DNA of 64,000 bases from Rhodoplanes azumiensis (GCF_042682915.1 NZ_JBHUIW010000009.1:62001-126000); one strand, 5' to 3'; shown: positions 52,411 to 61,946, counted from the first letter of the stretch. Translations and numbers: made by a program. The notes: a model not told the origin generated them from the letters alone.

Positions 52411-54393
52411 TCACATCCCGAACGCCACCCTTCGGTCGTTCGCGCGCTTGAGGTTGCGGTAGCGCGCCATCGCCCACAGCGGGAAGAACTTTCGGTAGCC
52501 GTGGTAGCGCAGATAGAACACGCGCGGAAAGCCCGTGGCCGTGTAGCGCTCCTCGTCCCACAGCCCTTCGGCGTTCTGGGTGCGCGCCAGATAGGCGACG
52601 CCGCGCTCGACGGCGGGATGGTCGACCTCGCCGGCCGCCATCAGGGCGAGCAGCGCCCAGGCGGTCTGCGACGACGTGCTGGGCGCCGGCTCGTATCCCC
52701 TGTAGTCGAGCTTGTAGCTGGTGGCGTCCTCGCCCCAGCCGCCGTCGACGTTCTGGATGCGGATCAGCCAGTCGGCCGCCTTGCGCACCGCCGGGTCGTC
52801 GCGGCCGAGGCCGGCGGCGTTGAGGCCGCACAGCACCGACCAGGTGCCGTAGATGTAGTTGAGCCCCCAGCGCCCGTACCAACTTCCGTCGGCGAGCTGC
52901 GTCTCGCGCAGATAGGCGACACCGCGCGCCATCGCCGGGCTCGTCTCCGGTGTCTCGCCGAGCTGCGCCAGCATCGACACGCAGCGCGCCGCGACGTCCT
53001 CGGTCGGCGGATCGAGCAGGGCGCCGTGATCGGAGAACGGGATGTTGTTGAGATACGTGTAGGTGTTGTCGGCGTCGAAGGCGGCCCAGCCGCCGTTCTT
53101 GCTCTGCAGGCCGAGCACCCATTCGCGGCCGCGCTCGATCGCCATGTCGAAGCGGCCGTCGCCGCCGGTGTTGCGTGCCCGGTCCATCGCCATCACCACG
53201 ACGGCGGTGTCGTCGAGATCGGGATAATGGGCGTTGGCGTACTGGAACGCCCAGCCGCCCGGGCGCACGCCCGGCCGCGCATGCGCCCAGTCGCCTTCGA
53301 GGTCGAGCACCTGCAGCGGCTTCAGCCAGTCGAGACCCTTGCGGGCCTTCTCGACCGCCGTCTCGCCGCCGGCCTCCAGGAGTGCGTGGCAGGTCAGCGC
53401 CGTGTCCCACACGGGCGAGACGCAGGGCTGGCAATAGGCCTCCTCGTCGCCGACGACGAGCAGCTTCTCGATCGAGCGGCGGGCGACGGCACGTTCCGGA
53501 TAGTCGGGCGGGAAGCCGAGCACGTCGAACATCATCACCGAGTTGGCCATCGGCGGATAGATGGCGCCGAGCCCGTCCTCGCCGTTGAGCCGCTCGCGCA
53601 CGAAGGCGAGCGCCGCCTCGATGGCGCGCCGGCGCGGGGCGCGCGGCATCAGCGGGTCGATCACCCGGAGCACGCTGTCGATGCCGCGGAACAGGAAGAA
53701 CCACCACCAGCTCTGATGCGGCGCTTTCTTGGGCGGACCGACCGTCGCGGGCGGCTCCAGGAACAACTCGTCGATGGTCACGCCGCGCGGGTTGCGGGCC
53801 TTCGGCTTCAGGGTCTGCAGCACCAGGAGCGGCACGATGGTGGTGCGCGCCCAGTACGAGATCTTCCAGATGGTGAAGGGCGCCCAGCGCGGCAGGAAGA
53901 TCACCTCGGGCGGCATCACGGGCACGGCGTTCCACGGGATCACGCCGTAGAGGGCGAGCTGGATGCGGGTGAAGACGTTGACCTTGGAGCCGCCGCCATG
54001 CGCCAGGATCGCCTCGCGGGCGCGCCGCATGTGCGGCGCCTCGGGGTCGTCACCGATCATCTTGAGCGCGAAATAGGCCTTCACGCTCGCCGAGATGTCG
54101 AAGTCGCCGTCCTTGAACAGCGGCCAGCCGCCGTGCTCGCCCTGGATGCGGCGCAGATAGACGCCGATCTTGCGCTCGACCGCGGGGTCGGGCGTCTCGC
54201 CGAGGTGATGGACGAGCAGCACGTATTCGGATGGGATGGTCGCGTCCGCCTCCAGCTCGAACACCCAGTGGCCGTCCGGCTGCTGATAAGACAGGAGCGC
54301 GTCCGTCGCCTTCCGGATGTGGGTCTCGAGCGCCGCCATCAGGGTCGCTCCGGCGACCGGGGTGGCGTCGGCCAAGGTGGTCACGTCTCGCAT
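52411..54393 (-). CDS. shc: Squalene-hopene cyclase
   Basis: 660 residues, the normal length. The catalytic acid motif is D392-L393-D394-D395 in AHYPDLDDTAVV. Several QW repeats are visible, for example GEHGGWPLF, SKNGGWAAFDADN, LADGSWYGRWGLNY, NVDGGWGED and NAEGLWDEE. It cyclises squalene to hopene and diplopterol at the inner membrane. GAGAG lies 7 bases before ATG 54393. It follows hpnC-hpnD-hpnE in the same operon after 60 bases containing a degenerate 18-bp repeat. Also called hpnF. Confidence 0.96.
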   Translation of the reverse strand: MRDVTTLADATPVAGATLMAALETHIRKATDALLSYQQPDGHWVFELEADATIPSEYVLLVHHLGETPDPAVERKIGVYLRRIQGEHGGWPLFKDGDFDISASVKAYFALKMIGDDPEAPHMRRAREAILAHGGGSKVNVFTRIQLALYGVIPWNAVPVMPPEVIFLPRWAPFTIWKISYWARTTIVPLLVLQTLKPKARNPRGVTIDELFLEPPATVGPPKKAPHQSWWWFFLFRGIDSVLRVIDPLMPRAPRRRAIEAALAFVRERLNGEDGLGAIYPPMANSVMMFDVLGFPPDYPERAVARRSIEKLLVVGDEEAYCQPCVSPVWDTALTCHALLEAGGETAVEKARKGLDWLKPLQVLDLEGDWAHARPGVRPGGWAFQYANAHYPDLDDTAVVVMAMDRARNTGGDGRFDMAIERGREWVLGLQSKNGGWAAFDADNTYTYLNNIPFSDHGALLDPPTEDVAARCVSMLAQLGETPETSPAMARGVAYLRETQLADGSWYGRWGLNYIYGTWSVLCGLNAAGLGRDDPAVRKAADWLIRIQNVDGGWGEDATSYKLDYRGYEPAPSTSSQTAWALLALMAAGEVDHPAVERGVAYLARTQNAEGLWDEERYTATGFPRVFYLRYHGYRKFFPLWAMARYRNLKRANDRRVAFGM

Positions 54394-54402
54394 CGGACTG
54401 CT

Positions 54403-54438
54403 CTCGTTCTCGGTCGTGTTCTTGTTCGGGGTCGTGCT
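54403..54438. repeat. Degenerate 18-bp direct repeat in the leader of shc
   Basis: CTCGTTCTCGGTCGTGTT (54403-54420) and CTTGTTCGGGGTCGTGCT (54421-54438), 14 of 18 matching, between hpnE and shc. Confidence 0.55.
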
Positions 54439-54453
54439 CGGGTCGGCGCGGCG

Positions 54454-55689
54454 TCAGATCAGTGCGGCGGCCGTGTTGCCGGATCGGATCGCGCCCTCGA
54501 TGGTCGCGGGCAGGCCGGTGTCGGTCCAGTCCCCGGCCAGCGCCAGGTTCTTCCACGCGGTCGTGGGGCCGGGCCGCAGCGCGTTCTGCTCGGGCGTCGC
54601 CGCGAAGGTGGCGCGCCGCTCGCGCACGATCTGCCAGGCCGGAAGCTCCGTCTCCGTGATGCCGATCACGCGGCGCACCTCGTCCCAGATCGTCTGCGCG
54701 AGCTTTTCGCGCGGCTCCTTCATGAAACGATCCGCGTTCGAGGTGGTCACCGACACGCGATCCGGGAACACGAAGATCCACTCCGCCGTGCCGCCGATCA
54801 CGCCCACCAGGGGCGGCGTTCCGGGTGGCGCCACGGTGCGGAAATGCGTGTTGAGGATCGAGCGGAACTCGGTCGGAGCGGTCAGACCGGGCACCAGCGC
54901 GGTCGCGGTCCAGGCCGGCACGGCGAGGATCACGGAGTCGTCGGGGCCGAGGGCGATCGTCTCGTCGCCGAAATCGAGCCCCGTGACGCGGTCGCTATCC
55001 GTCACGAGGGCACGCAGCTCGTGCGTCATCGACACCGGGACGTCGCGGGCGCGCAGATGGTCGAGCGCCGGCTCGACGAACACGCTCCCGAGCCCGCCGG
55101 TGGCGACCAGCGGCCGGCAATGGACGCCGCCCTTCGCCAGCGTCTCGCGCACGATCGTGCGGGCGAGCGCCGCCGAGGCGACCGGCGGCGCCGTGTTGAG
55201 CGCCGCGACCATCAGGGGCTCGATCAGCCGCTCGTAGAGCGCGCCCTTGCACGGGATCACCTCGCCGAGCGGCCGCTCGCCGGGGAACAGCACCTTGGCC
55301 AACGCGACGTAGTCGCGCCAGCCGGTGCCGGGCACGCGCTTCTGCTCGTCGAAGATCCACCACGGGATGCGGCCGTTATTGATCTGCAGGCGCCATCCGG
55401 TCCGGGTGCGCAGATCGAAGAAATCGAACGCCGCCTCGGCCGGCCCGTGCAGGCGATCGGCGGTGCCGAGGGTCGCGGCATAGTCGAGCGCGGCCGCGTT
55501 GGCCGACAGGAGCAGGTGGTTGCCGTTGTCGATGTAGAGGCCGGTCGCCGCGTCGTGATAGGAGCGGCAGCGGCCGCCCGCCTGCTTCGACCCCTCGTGC
55601 ACCGTGACGCGGCGGCCGGTGCCGGCCAGGCGCACCGCCGCGGCGAGGCCGGCGAGGCCGGCCCCGATGATGTGGACGGCGCCCGCCAT
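54454..55689 (-). CDS. hpnE: Hydroxysqualene dehydroxylase HpnE (FAD-dependent)
   Basis: 411 residues. The N-terminal dinucleotide-binding fold is AVHIIGAGLAGLAAAVRLA, followed by VHEGSKQAGGRCRSYHD. The C-terminal FAD-contact stretch is LALAGDWTDTGLPATIEGAIRSGNTAA. HpnE reduces hydroxysqualene to squalene, the third step of the HpnCDE squalene route. Its ATG shares one base with the hpnD stop (TGATG). Confidence 0.93.
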   Translation of the reverse strand: MAGAVHIIGAGLAGLAAAVRLAGTGRRVTVHEGSKQAGGRCRSYHDAATGLYIDNGNHLLLSANAAALDYAATLGTADRLHGPAEAAFDFFDLRTRTGWRLQINNGRIPWWIFDEQKRVPGTGWRDYVALAKVLFPGERPLGEVIPCKGALYERLIEPLMVAALNTAPPVASAALARTIVRETLAKGGVHCRPLVATGGLGSVFVEPALDHLRARDVPVSMTHELRALVTDSDRVTGLDFGDETIALGPDDSVILAVPAWTATALVPGLTAPTEFRSILNTHFRTVAPPGTPPLVGVIGGTAEWIFVFPDRVSVTTSNADRFMKEPREKLAQTIWDEVRRVIGITETELPAWQIVRERRATFAATPEQNALRPGPTTAWKNLALAGDWTDTGLPATIEGAIRSGNTAAALI

Positions 55690-56537
55690 CAGACGAACCC
55701 GTACTGCAGCACGATCAGGAGCAGCGACAGCTTGTTGACCTTCACGGGCTCGCGCGGCTGATCGAAGCCGCGGGCCGAAAGATCGTCCAGGATCGCGCGA
55801 TAGACCTTGCCCATGATGCGCGGGGCGCGGACCATCCAGCGCGGCGAGCGGTCCATGATCTCGTCGGCCGCCTCGAAGTGCTTTCGGGCCCGCTCGATCA
55901 ACGCCTGGCCGATCTGCCCGACGCCCGGATGCGCGGCGACGACGCGCGGCTCGGTGGTGTCGATGCCGGCCTCTTGGAGGAGCTCGCGCGGAAGATAGAG
56001 GCGGCCGTTCTCGGCGTCCTCGTCGATGTCGCGCAGGATGTTGACGATCTGCAGGGCGCGGCCGAGGTGATGGGCGAGCTGCTCGCCGTCCGGCTCGCCC
56101 ATGCCGAAGGCCTTGACCGACAGGCGGCCGACGGCACTCGCGACGCGGTCGCAGTAAAGGTCGAAGGTGGCGAGGTCGGGCGCCCTCATGTCGGCGGCCG
56201 CATCCATCTCCATGCCTTCGATGATGGCGACGAAGTCCTCCTTGCGCAGGCCGAAATCGGCGATCGCCTGGGCGAGGCCACGGTGCTGCGGCGCCACCCG
56301 GCCGGCATAGACGTCGTCGATCTCGCGCCGCCAGCGCTCCAGCGCGGCGATCCGGTCGGCGCGCGGCGCCTCGGAGTCGGCGATGTCGTCGACATAGCGG
56401 CAGAACGAGTAGATCTCGAACATGGCGTCGCGGCGGGCCCGCGGCAGCATGCGCATGGCGAAGTAGAACGAGCTGCCGGCGGCGCGGCGCGACGCGACGG
56501 GCTCGGTCTCCTCGGGATGAACGGCGAGCTGGGTCAT
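55689..56537 (-). CDS. hpnD: Presqualene diphosphate synthase HpnD
   Basis: 282 residues of the squalene/phytoene synthase fold. The first Asp-rich motif is in YSFCRYVDDIADSEAPR, the second in NILRDIDEDAENGRLYLP; SSFYFAMRMLPRARRDAMFEIY is the family start. HpnD condenses two FPP to presqualene diphosphate. ATG 56537 overlaps the hpnC stop (ATGA). The identity rests on position between hpnC and hpnE and on family resemblance; phytoene synthase is an unlikely alternative here. Confidence 0.93.
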   Translation of the reverse strand: MTQLAVHPEETEPVASRRAAGSSFYFAMRMLPRARRDAMFEIYSFCRYVDDIADSEAPRADRIAALERWRREIDDVYAGRVAPQHRGLAQAIADFGLRKEDFVAIIEGMEMDAAADMRAPDLATFDLYCDRVASAVGRLSVKAFGMGEPDGEQLAHHLGRALQIVNILRDIDEDAENGRLYLPRELLQEAGIDTTEPRVVAAHPGVGQIGQALIERARKHFEAADEIMDRSPRWMVRAPRIMGKVYRAILDDLSARGFDQPREPVKVNKLSLLLIVLQYGFV

Positions 56538-57454
56538 GGCTGGCGTCGCGGGTTCGCGGGATCGGCCGCGGGCGCGGCCGGAGCGGTGGGCGGGCGCCGG
56601 AAGCGCCCCAGAATGCCGTTGACGAGGCCGAGGAGGCCGAGCGCGGCGACCTGGGGCTTGGCGAGATGGACGCGCTCGCACAGCGGGTCGCGCACCTTCA
56701 GCATCGCGGTCAGCCGCTCGGCGAGCGTCTGGATCACGGCGACCTCGAGGGCGAGGCGGCGGTCGCGGATCAGCGACGAGAACACCCGGCTCTCGGCGAG
56801 CAGGCTGTCGGTGCGTCCTGCGAGGTCGGCGATGCAGGCCTTCAGCGCCGGGTTCGCCTGCGCAGCGCCCAGATCCTCCACGGAAGCGCCGTGGGCCGCG
56901 AAGATGTCGCCCGGGATGTAGACGCGGTCGAGCGTCCGGTAATCCTTGGCGCAGTCCTGCAGGTGATTGATGATCTGCAGCGCGGCGCACAAGCGGTCGT
57001 TGGCGTTCCACGTGGTGCCGCGCTCGCCGTGCACGTCGAGCACGAATCGGCCGACCGGCATGGCCGAGACGCTGCAGTAGTCGATCAGGTCGTCGAAGTC
57101 GGTGTAGCGCCGCTTGGTGACGTCGAGCCGGAACGCGGTGAGAAGGTCGCGGGCGTGGCGCGGCGACAGCGCCCGGTCGGCGAGCGCGACCTTGAGCGCG
57201 ACACCCTCCGGCTCGCTCGCGCCCTTGCCGAGCAGGCTGCTCTCCAGGCGGTCCAGATAGGCGAGCTTGTCGGCCTCGGTCAGGGTGGGGTGATCGGCGA
57301 TGTCGTCGGCGACGCGGACGAACTCGTAGAAGGCGAGGATCGCCGGCCGGTGGCGCGGATGCACGATCCACGACGCGACCGGGAAGTTCTCGTCGTGCGA
57401 TCCCTTGCCGGACCGCAGATCGGCGGCCGTGGTCGTCACGGGCGGATCTCGCAC
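56534..57454 (-). CDS. hpnC: Hydroxysqualene synthase HpnC
   Basis: 306 residues. Squalene/phytoene synthase-fold features are DENFPVASWIVHPRHRPAILAFYEFVRVADDIADHP (first Asp motif) and IINHLQDCAKDYRTLDRVYIP (second, with the changes usual in HpnC). It converts presqualene diphosphate to hydroxysqualene. GTG 57454 is used; a GTG at 57439 is an alternative since neither has a strong ribosome-binding site. First gene of the hpnC-hpnD-hpnE-shc operon. The C-terminal 40 residues are Pro/Ala-rich. Confidence 0.92.
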   Translation of the reverse strand: MRDPPVTTTAADLRSGKGSHDENFPVASWIVHPRHRPAILAFYEFVRVADDIADHPTLTEADKLAYLDRLESSLLGKGASEPEGVALKVALADRALSPRHARDLLTAFRLDVTKRRYTDFDDLIDYCSVSAMPVGRFVLDVHGERGTTWNANDRLCAALQIINHLQDCAKDYRTLDRVYIPGDIFAAHGASVEDLGAAQANPALKACIADLAGRTDSLLAESRVFSSLIRDRRLALEVAVIQTLAERLTAMLKVRDPLCERVHLAKPQVAALGLLGLVNGILGRFRRPPTAPAAPAADPANPRRQP

Positions 57455-57970
57455 GAGATGATCTCACGAGCCGGCGCCGGGCCGGACGGGCGGCGCACGA
57501 AGACGGAGTCGGGGGCGACGTTCGGGATCATGACGCGACCGGCAGGCCCTTGTTGATGAATCGATGCTCGTGCGTGGACCGGCGACTGGCCGACGAGCGG
57601 GCCGGGTCACTCGGGCCGGATCTCCTGGGGCAGCGCGCGCGAGCGACAGCGCAATATTCGAGTGCTGCGAGGCGTCCGAAGTTCAAAGCATGCAGGGCCT
57701 TGCGAGTCAACGCGCGCGCGGGCCGGAACGATTGTTCCGGCTGCGTTTTCGGCGCCGGGGGTGTATCCGGGACACGCTCCGGCGCGGCTTTCGCGGAACC
57801 CGGCGCGAACCGAACCCGGCCGTCGCGACACCGTTCCCGGTGGTCCACCACGGCACCCGGCCGGGCGCCGGCCCGGGCGGGCGCCCGGTGGTCAAGCCGG
57901 TTGCCCTCGCGGGCCGCGATGATTAAGCCAGGGGCCGAGATCCCGTCGTCGGACGGCAGGAGCCGGCGCC
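57455..57970. promoter_or_regulatory. Divergent hpnC-prenyl synthase control region with a GCCGGAAC-GATT-GTTCCGGC palindrome
   Basis: No gene supported in 516 bases. A perfect 8-bp inverted repeat with a 4-base spacer lies at 57722-57741; its core GAAC-N4-GTTC matches the palindrome before hpnH. GC-rich inverted repeats follow near 57840-57890. Confidence 0.5.
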
Positions 57971-58987
57971 ATGCGGGCGCGGGCGGCCGGGGGCCCGACC
58001 GACGGGCATCCGGGGAGAGCCGAGTTGTTGGGCAACACCAAGCACGCCGACGTCGCCAGTGCCGACGTCGGATTTCCCGCACGGCTGGACGCCGTCGCGG
58101 CCGAGACCGAGACCCTGCTGGAGCGCCTGCTCGGTGCCGCTCCCGAGGCCGGCGAGAAGGCTCGCCCGGACCGGCTGCTCGCCGCGATGCGCTATGCGAG
58201 CCTCGCCGGTGGCAAGCGGTTCCGCCCGTTCCTGGCGGTCGAATCCGCGGCCCTGTTCGGCGGCGACCGCTCGCGCGCCTTGATGGTCGGCGCCGCGGTC
58301 GAGCTCGTCCACTGCTACTCCCTGGTGCACGACGACCTCCCCGCCATGGACAACGACGACCTGCGCCGCGGTCGGCCGACAACCCACAAGGCGTTCGACG
58401 ACGCCACTGCCATCCTGGCGGGTGACGCGCTCCAGACGCTCGCCTTCGACGTGCTGGGCCGGCCCGAGACGCATCCGGACGCGGTGGTGCGCATCGATCT
58501 CGTCCTGGCGCTCGCCCGGGCGTCGGGCATCGGCGGCATGGTCGGCGGCCAGATGCTCGATCTCGCGGCCGAAGGGCGCTTCAACGGCAACGTGCCCCAG
58601 CCGCTCGACCGCGCCGCGACCGAGACGATGGAATCGATGAAGACCGGGGCGCTGCTGCGCTTCTCCTGCGTCGGCGGGGCGATCGTCGCCGGCGCCGACC
58701 GGGATGCCCAGGCGGCGCTCGACCGCTACGGCGTCGCCGTCGGCAAGGCCTTCCAGGTCGCCGACGACCTCCTCGACGCGACCGGCGACGCCGCCACGGT
58801 GGGCAAGGCGACCGGCAAGGACGCCGGCCTCCACAAGGCGACCCTGGTGCGGATCATGGGCGTCGACGGCGCCCGCAGGGCCCTCGCCGACCTCGTCGCC
58901 GAAGCGGAAGCCGCCGTCGCCGCGTTCGGTCCGAAGGCCGACATCCTTCGCGCCGCCGCCCGCTTCGTCGCCGAACGGAGCCACTGA
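57971..58987 (+). CDS. ispA: Farnesyl/geranylgeranyl diphosphate synthase (polyprenyl synthetase family)
   Basis: 338 residues if ATG 57971 (AGGAG 8 bases upstream) is right; TTG 58025, with GGGGAGAG just before it, would remove 18 poorly conserved residues. The first Asp-rich motif is HDDLPAMDNDDLRRG, with the two-residue insertion of bacterial FPP synthases, and the second is VADDLLDATGD. GGKRFRPFL and the KTG(A) helix before the second motif are present. It makes the FPP that HpnD and HpnC condense. Divergent from hpnC, completing the hopanoid supply chain. Confidence 0.88.
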   Translation: MRARAAGGPTDGHPGRAELLGNTKHADVASADVGFPARLDAVAAETETLLERLLGAAPEAGEKARPDRLLAAMRYASLAGGKRFRPFLAVESAALFGGDRSRALMVGAAVELVHCYSLVHDDLPAMDNDDLRRGRPTTHKAFDDATAILAGDALQTLAFDVLGRPETHPDAVVRIDLVLALARASGIGGMVGGQMLDLAAEGRFNGNVPQPLDRAATETMESMKTGALLRFSCVGGAIVAGADRDAQAALDRYGVAVGKAFQVADDLLDATGDAATVGKATGKDAGLHKATLVRIMGVDGARRALADLVAEAEAAVAAFGPKADILRAAARFVAERSH

Positions 58988-59525
58988 GGCTGGTTTCACC
59001 CTCTCTCTGAGGGGCGGCTTTGCAAAATTGGTCATTCCGGGGGGCGCCGAAGGCGCGAACCCGGAATCCAGCGGCAAATTCCACATCCTGGGCTGGATAC
59101 CGGGTTCGGCGCTGCGCGCCGCCCCGGAATGACCAAATAATACAAAGTTCCCGCTGGGAAGAGGCGAAGGCTTCGGACACGAACAACTCGCCCTCTGGCT
59201 CGTCCGCCATTCGGTGTGCGTATGGCGGGCCTGCCGAGGTGCGGCGGGGCCGTGGCGCCGCCCGCGGCCGGCGTTGTTTCGGACAGCCGAACTCGTGTTC
59301 CCGTCAGCGGAAATCGCTCGCTGCAGCGCACCGGCCGTCGCCGCCGGCGGAGGTCTCGCTGCGGTGCCGGATTCGCTTGCACCCCGGTCGTTTGAGCGAG
59401 GTCAATGTGCATCGGACACGAAACGTTCATGTGAGGGTCGACAAGAAACCCGAGAGGAAGCGCTCGGTCGTCCTGGTGCCTCGCCGGGTGGGGTGCTTTC
59501 CATCAATCCTCGCAGGCGACGTGCC
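58988..59525. repeat. Intergenic region with palindromic repeat element (59028-59136)
   Basis: Arms TTGGTCATTCCGGGG (59028-59042) and its exact complement (59122-59136) bracket about 80 bases, a common Rhizobiales element. The rest of the 538 bases holds no gene I can support. Confidence 0.7.
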
Positions 59526-60404
59526 ATGTCGAGCCTCCTGGACTCCCGCGGCTTCGAGATCGTCGCCCGGCAAGATTTCTCCGACGTCACCTATCTGCTC
59601 GAGGTGCGCCATCCCTTGATGGCGAAAGCCGCGCGCGCCGGGCAGTTCGTGATCGTCATGCTCGACGATCACGGCGAGCGCATCCCGCTCACCATCGCCG
59701 ACTTCGATCGCGAGCGTGGCACCATCACGCTGGTGATCCAGGCGGTCGGCAAGACCACGCGCGAGATGCAAGACGTCTGCCGGGTCGGCACCTTCCTGCA
59801 CGCGCTCGCCGGCCCGATGGGCGAGCCGAGCCACATCGGCGGCCAGCACCGCGTCGTCTGCGTCGGCGGCGGCCTCGGGGTGGCGCCGATCTTCCCGCAG
59901 GCGCGCGCCTACAAGGAGGCCGGTGCCCACGTGACGGCCGTGGTCGGCTTCCGCACCAAGGATCTGGTCTTCTGGGAGGACAAGTTCCGCGCCTGCTGCG
60001 ACGAGGTGATCGTCTGCACGGACGACGGCTCGGTCGGCATCAAGGGCAACGTCACCGAAGGCCTGCGCCAAGCGATCGCCGCGCATCCCGACGTCGACGA
60101 GGTCGTCGCCATCGGCCCGCCCATCATGATGAAGGCCTGCGCCGAGACGACGCGGCCACACAAGATCAAGACGGTCGTCAGCCTCAACCCGATCATGGTC
60201 GACGGCACCGGGATGTGCGGCGGCTGCCGGGTGAAGATCGGCGACGGCATCAAGTTCGCCTGTGTCGACGGGCCGGACTTCGACGCACATCAGGTCGATT
60301 TCGACGATCTCATGGTTCGCCTCAAACGCTTCGCCGCCACCGAGAAGGCGGCGCTGGCGAAATACGAGGAGAGCTGCCGCATGGGCCGCGAGCCGGCTGC
60401 GTGA
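59526..60404 (+). CDS. Ferredoxin:NADP reductase-like subunit (NfnA / SudB type)
   Basis: 292 residues. FAD-binding barrel with AGQFVIVMLDDHGERIPLTIAD, NAD-binding half with VVCVGGGLGVAPIFPQARAYKEAG, and a C-terminal 2Fe-2S cysteine set in GTGMCGGCRVKIGDGIKFACVDGP, as in NfnA, SudB and PyrK-like proteins. It starts an operon with the glutamate-synthase-like flavoprotein and the 2-oxoacid oxidoreductase genes. Together with the next gene it forms the two-subunit NADH-dependent reduced ferredoxin:NADP oxidoreductase architecture. Electron bifurcation is known in some family members and not shown here. Confidence 0.87.
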   Translation: MSSLLDSRGFEIVARQDFSDVTYLLEVRHPLMAKAARAGQFVIVMLDDHGERIPLTIADFDRERGTITLVIQAVGKTTREMQDVCRVGTFLHALAGPMGEPSHIGGQHRVVCVGGGLGVAPIFPQARAYKEAGAHVTAVVGFRTKDLVFWEDKFRACCDEVIVCTDDGSVGIKGNVTEGLRQAIAAHPDVDEVVAIGPPIMMKACAETTRPHKIKTVVSLNPIMVDGTGMCGGCRVKIGDGIKFACVDGPDFDAHQVDFDDLMVRLKRFAATEKAALAKYEESCRMGREPAA

Positions 60405-60445
60405 CGGACGGGATGTGACGAACGCCTGCGAGGGTGCGGGAAACG

Positions 60446-61945
60446 ATGGCGAAGCGAAAGACGATTCGGACGATCCCGCGCGAGCGCGCCGAGGTCGGCG
60501 AGCAGGATCCGCAGGTGCGGGTGCAGAATTTCTACGAGGTGACGCTGCGCTTCACGCCGGAGCAGGCGGAGCTCGAGGCGAGCCGCTGCATCGAATGCCC
60601 GCGGCCGGCCTGCACGCCGGGCTGCCCGGTCGGCGTCGACATCAAGGGCTTCATCGCCAAGATCGCCGCCAACGATCTGCGCGGCGCCTACGACGTGATC
60701 ACCCAGACCAACCTCCTGCCCGCCGTGTGCGGTCGCGTCTGCCCGCAGGAGAACCAGTGCGAAGGCGCCTGCGTGGTCGGCAATCAGCTCGCTCCGGTCG
60801 CCATCGGCCGGCTGGAGCGTTTCGTCGGCGACACCGCGATCGCTCAGGGCTGGAGCAACGTTCCTTATATCGAGCCGAACGGCTTCAAGGTCGGCATCGT
60901 CGGCTCCGGACCGGCCGGCATGGCCTGCGCGGCCGACATGGCGAAGGCCGGCTGCGACGTCACCGTGTTCGAGGCGTTCCACCTGCCCGGCGGCGTGCTG
61001 CGCTACGGCATTCCGGACTTCCGTCTGCCCAACAGCGTGGTCGACGCCGAGATCCGCAACCTCGAGAAGCTCGGCGTCAAGTTCGTCTGCAACACGCTGG
61101 TCGGCCGCCTGTTCACGATCGAGCAGATGATCGAGGAGATGGGCTTCCACGCCGTCTTCGTCGGCACCGGCGCCGGCTATCCGAGCTTCATGGGCATCCC
61201 GGGCGACTCGCTCAACGGCGTTCTCTCGGCCAACGAGCTGCTCACCCGCTGCAACATGATGCAGGCGAAGGACGAGGGCTTCGACACGCCGCTTCCGATC
61301 GGCGCCAAGGTCGCCGTGATCGGCGCCGGCAACACCGCCATGGACGCCATGCGGGTGTGCAAGCGGCTCGGCGCCGAGGAGGTGCACTGCATCTATCGCC
61401 GCAGCCGCAACGAGGCGCCGGCCCGCATCGAGGAGGTCCACCACGCCGAGCAGGAGGGCATCGCGTTCCACTGGCTCACCGCGCCGGTCGCGATCCTCGA
61501 CGACGGCAAGGGCGGCGTGCGCGGCATGCGTTGCATCAAGATGGAGCTCGGCGAGCCCGACGCTTCCGGCCGCCGCAAGCCCGTGACCGTGAAGGGCAGC
61601 GAGTACGAGTTCGCCTGCGACCTCGTGGTCGTGGCGATCGGCACCAATGCCAACCCGATCATCGGCCAGACCTCGAAGATCGCGCTCGACAAGCGCGGCT
61701 ACATCGCGACCGACGCCGATCTCGCGACCTCGCTGGCCGGCGTCTACGCGGGCGGCGACATCGTCACCGGCGCCGCGACCGTCATCAAGGCGATGGGGGC
61801 CGGCCGCACCGCCGCGCGCAGCATGAAGAAGTATCTCGGCCTGCGCGACACCGAGACCGTCTACGCCGACCCGACGCCCCCCGAAGCCGCGCTGTTCGGC
61901 TTCGATCCTGCCGAGCACAACTTCGTTCGCGTGAAAGCCGTATGA
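60446..61945 (+). CDS. NfnB / glutamate synthase small-chain-like FAD-dependent Fe-S oxidoreductase
   Basis: 499 residues; ATG 60446 with GGGA upstream (GTG 60434 is possible). N-terminal 4Fe-4S cysteines: CIECPRPACTPGCPVG and CGRVCPQENQCEGACV. Two dinucleotide-binding folds follow: VGIVGSGPAGMACAADMAKAG (FAD) and VAVIGAGNTAMDAMRVCKRLG (NADPH), then GVYAGGDIVTGAATVIKAMGAGR. This is the NfnB/GltD layout. No large glutamate synthase subunit is near, and the FNR-like gene precedes it, so the Nfn reading is favoured. Confidence 0.88.
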   Translation: MAKRKTIRTIPRERAEVGEQDPQVRVQNFYEVTLRFTPEQAELEASRCIECPRPACTPGCPVGVDIKGFIAKIAANDLRGAYDVITQTNLLPAVCGRVCPQENQCEGACVVGNQLAPVAIGRLERFVGDTAIAQGWSNVPYIEPNGFKVGIVGSGPAGMACAADMAKAGCDVTVFEAFHLPGGVLRYGIPDFRLPNSVVDAEIRNLEKLGVKFVCNTLVGRLFTIEQMIEEMGFHAVFVGTGAGYPSFMGIPGDSLNGVLSANELLTRCNMMQAKDEGFDTPLPIGAKVAVIGAGNTAMDAMRVCKRLGAEEVHCIYRRSRNEAPARIEEVHHAEQEGIAFHWLTAPVAILDDGKGGVRGMRCIKMELGEPDASGRRKPVTVKGSEYEFACDLVVVAIGTNANPIIGQTSKIALDKRGYIATDADLATSLAGVYAGGDIVTGAATVIKAMGAGRTAARSMKKYLGLRDTETVYADPTPPEAALFGFDPAEHNFVRVKAV

Positions 61946-61946
61946 C

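Noticed and set aside
55689..57454. HpnC and HpnD as phytoene synthases of a carotenoid cluster
   Set aside because: They are adjacent, overlapping, and followed by hpnE and shc; no carotenoid desaturase or cyclase is present.
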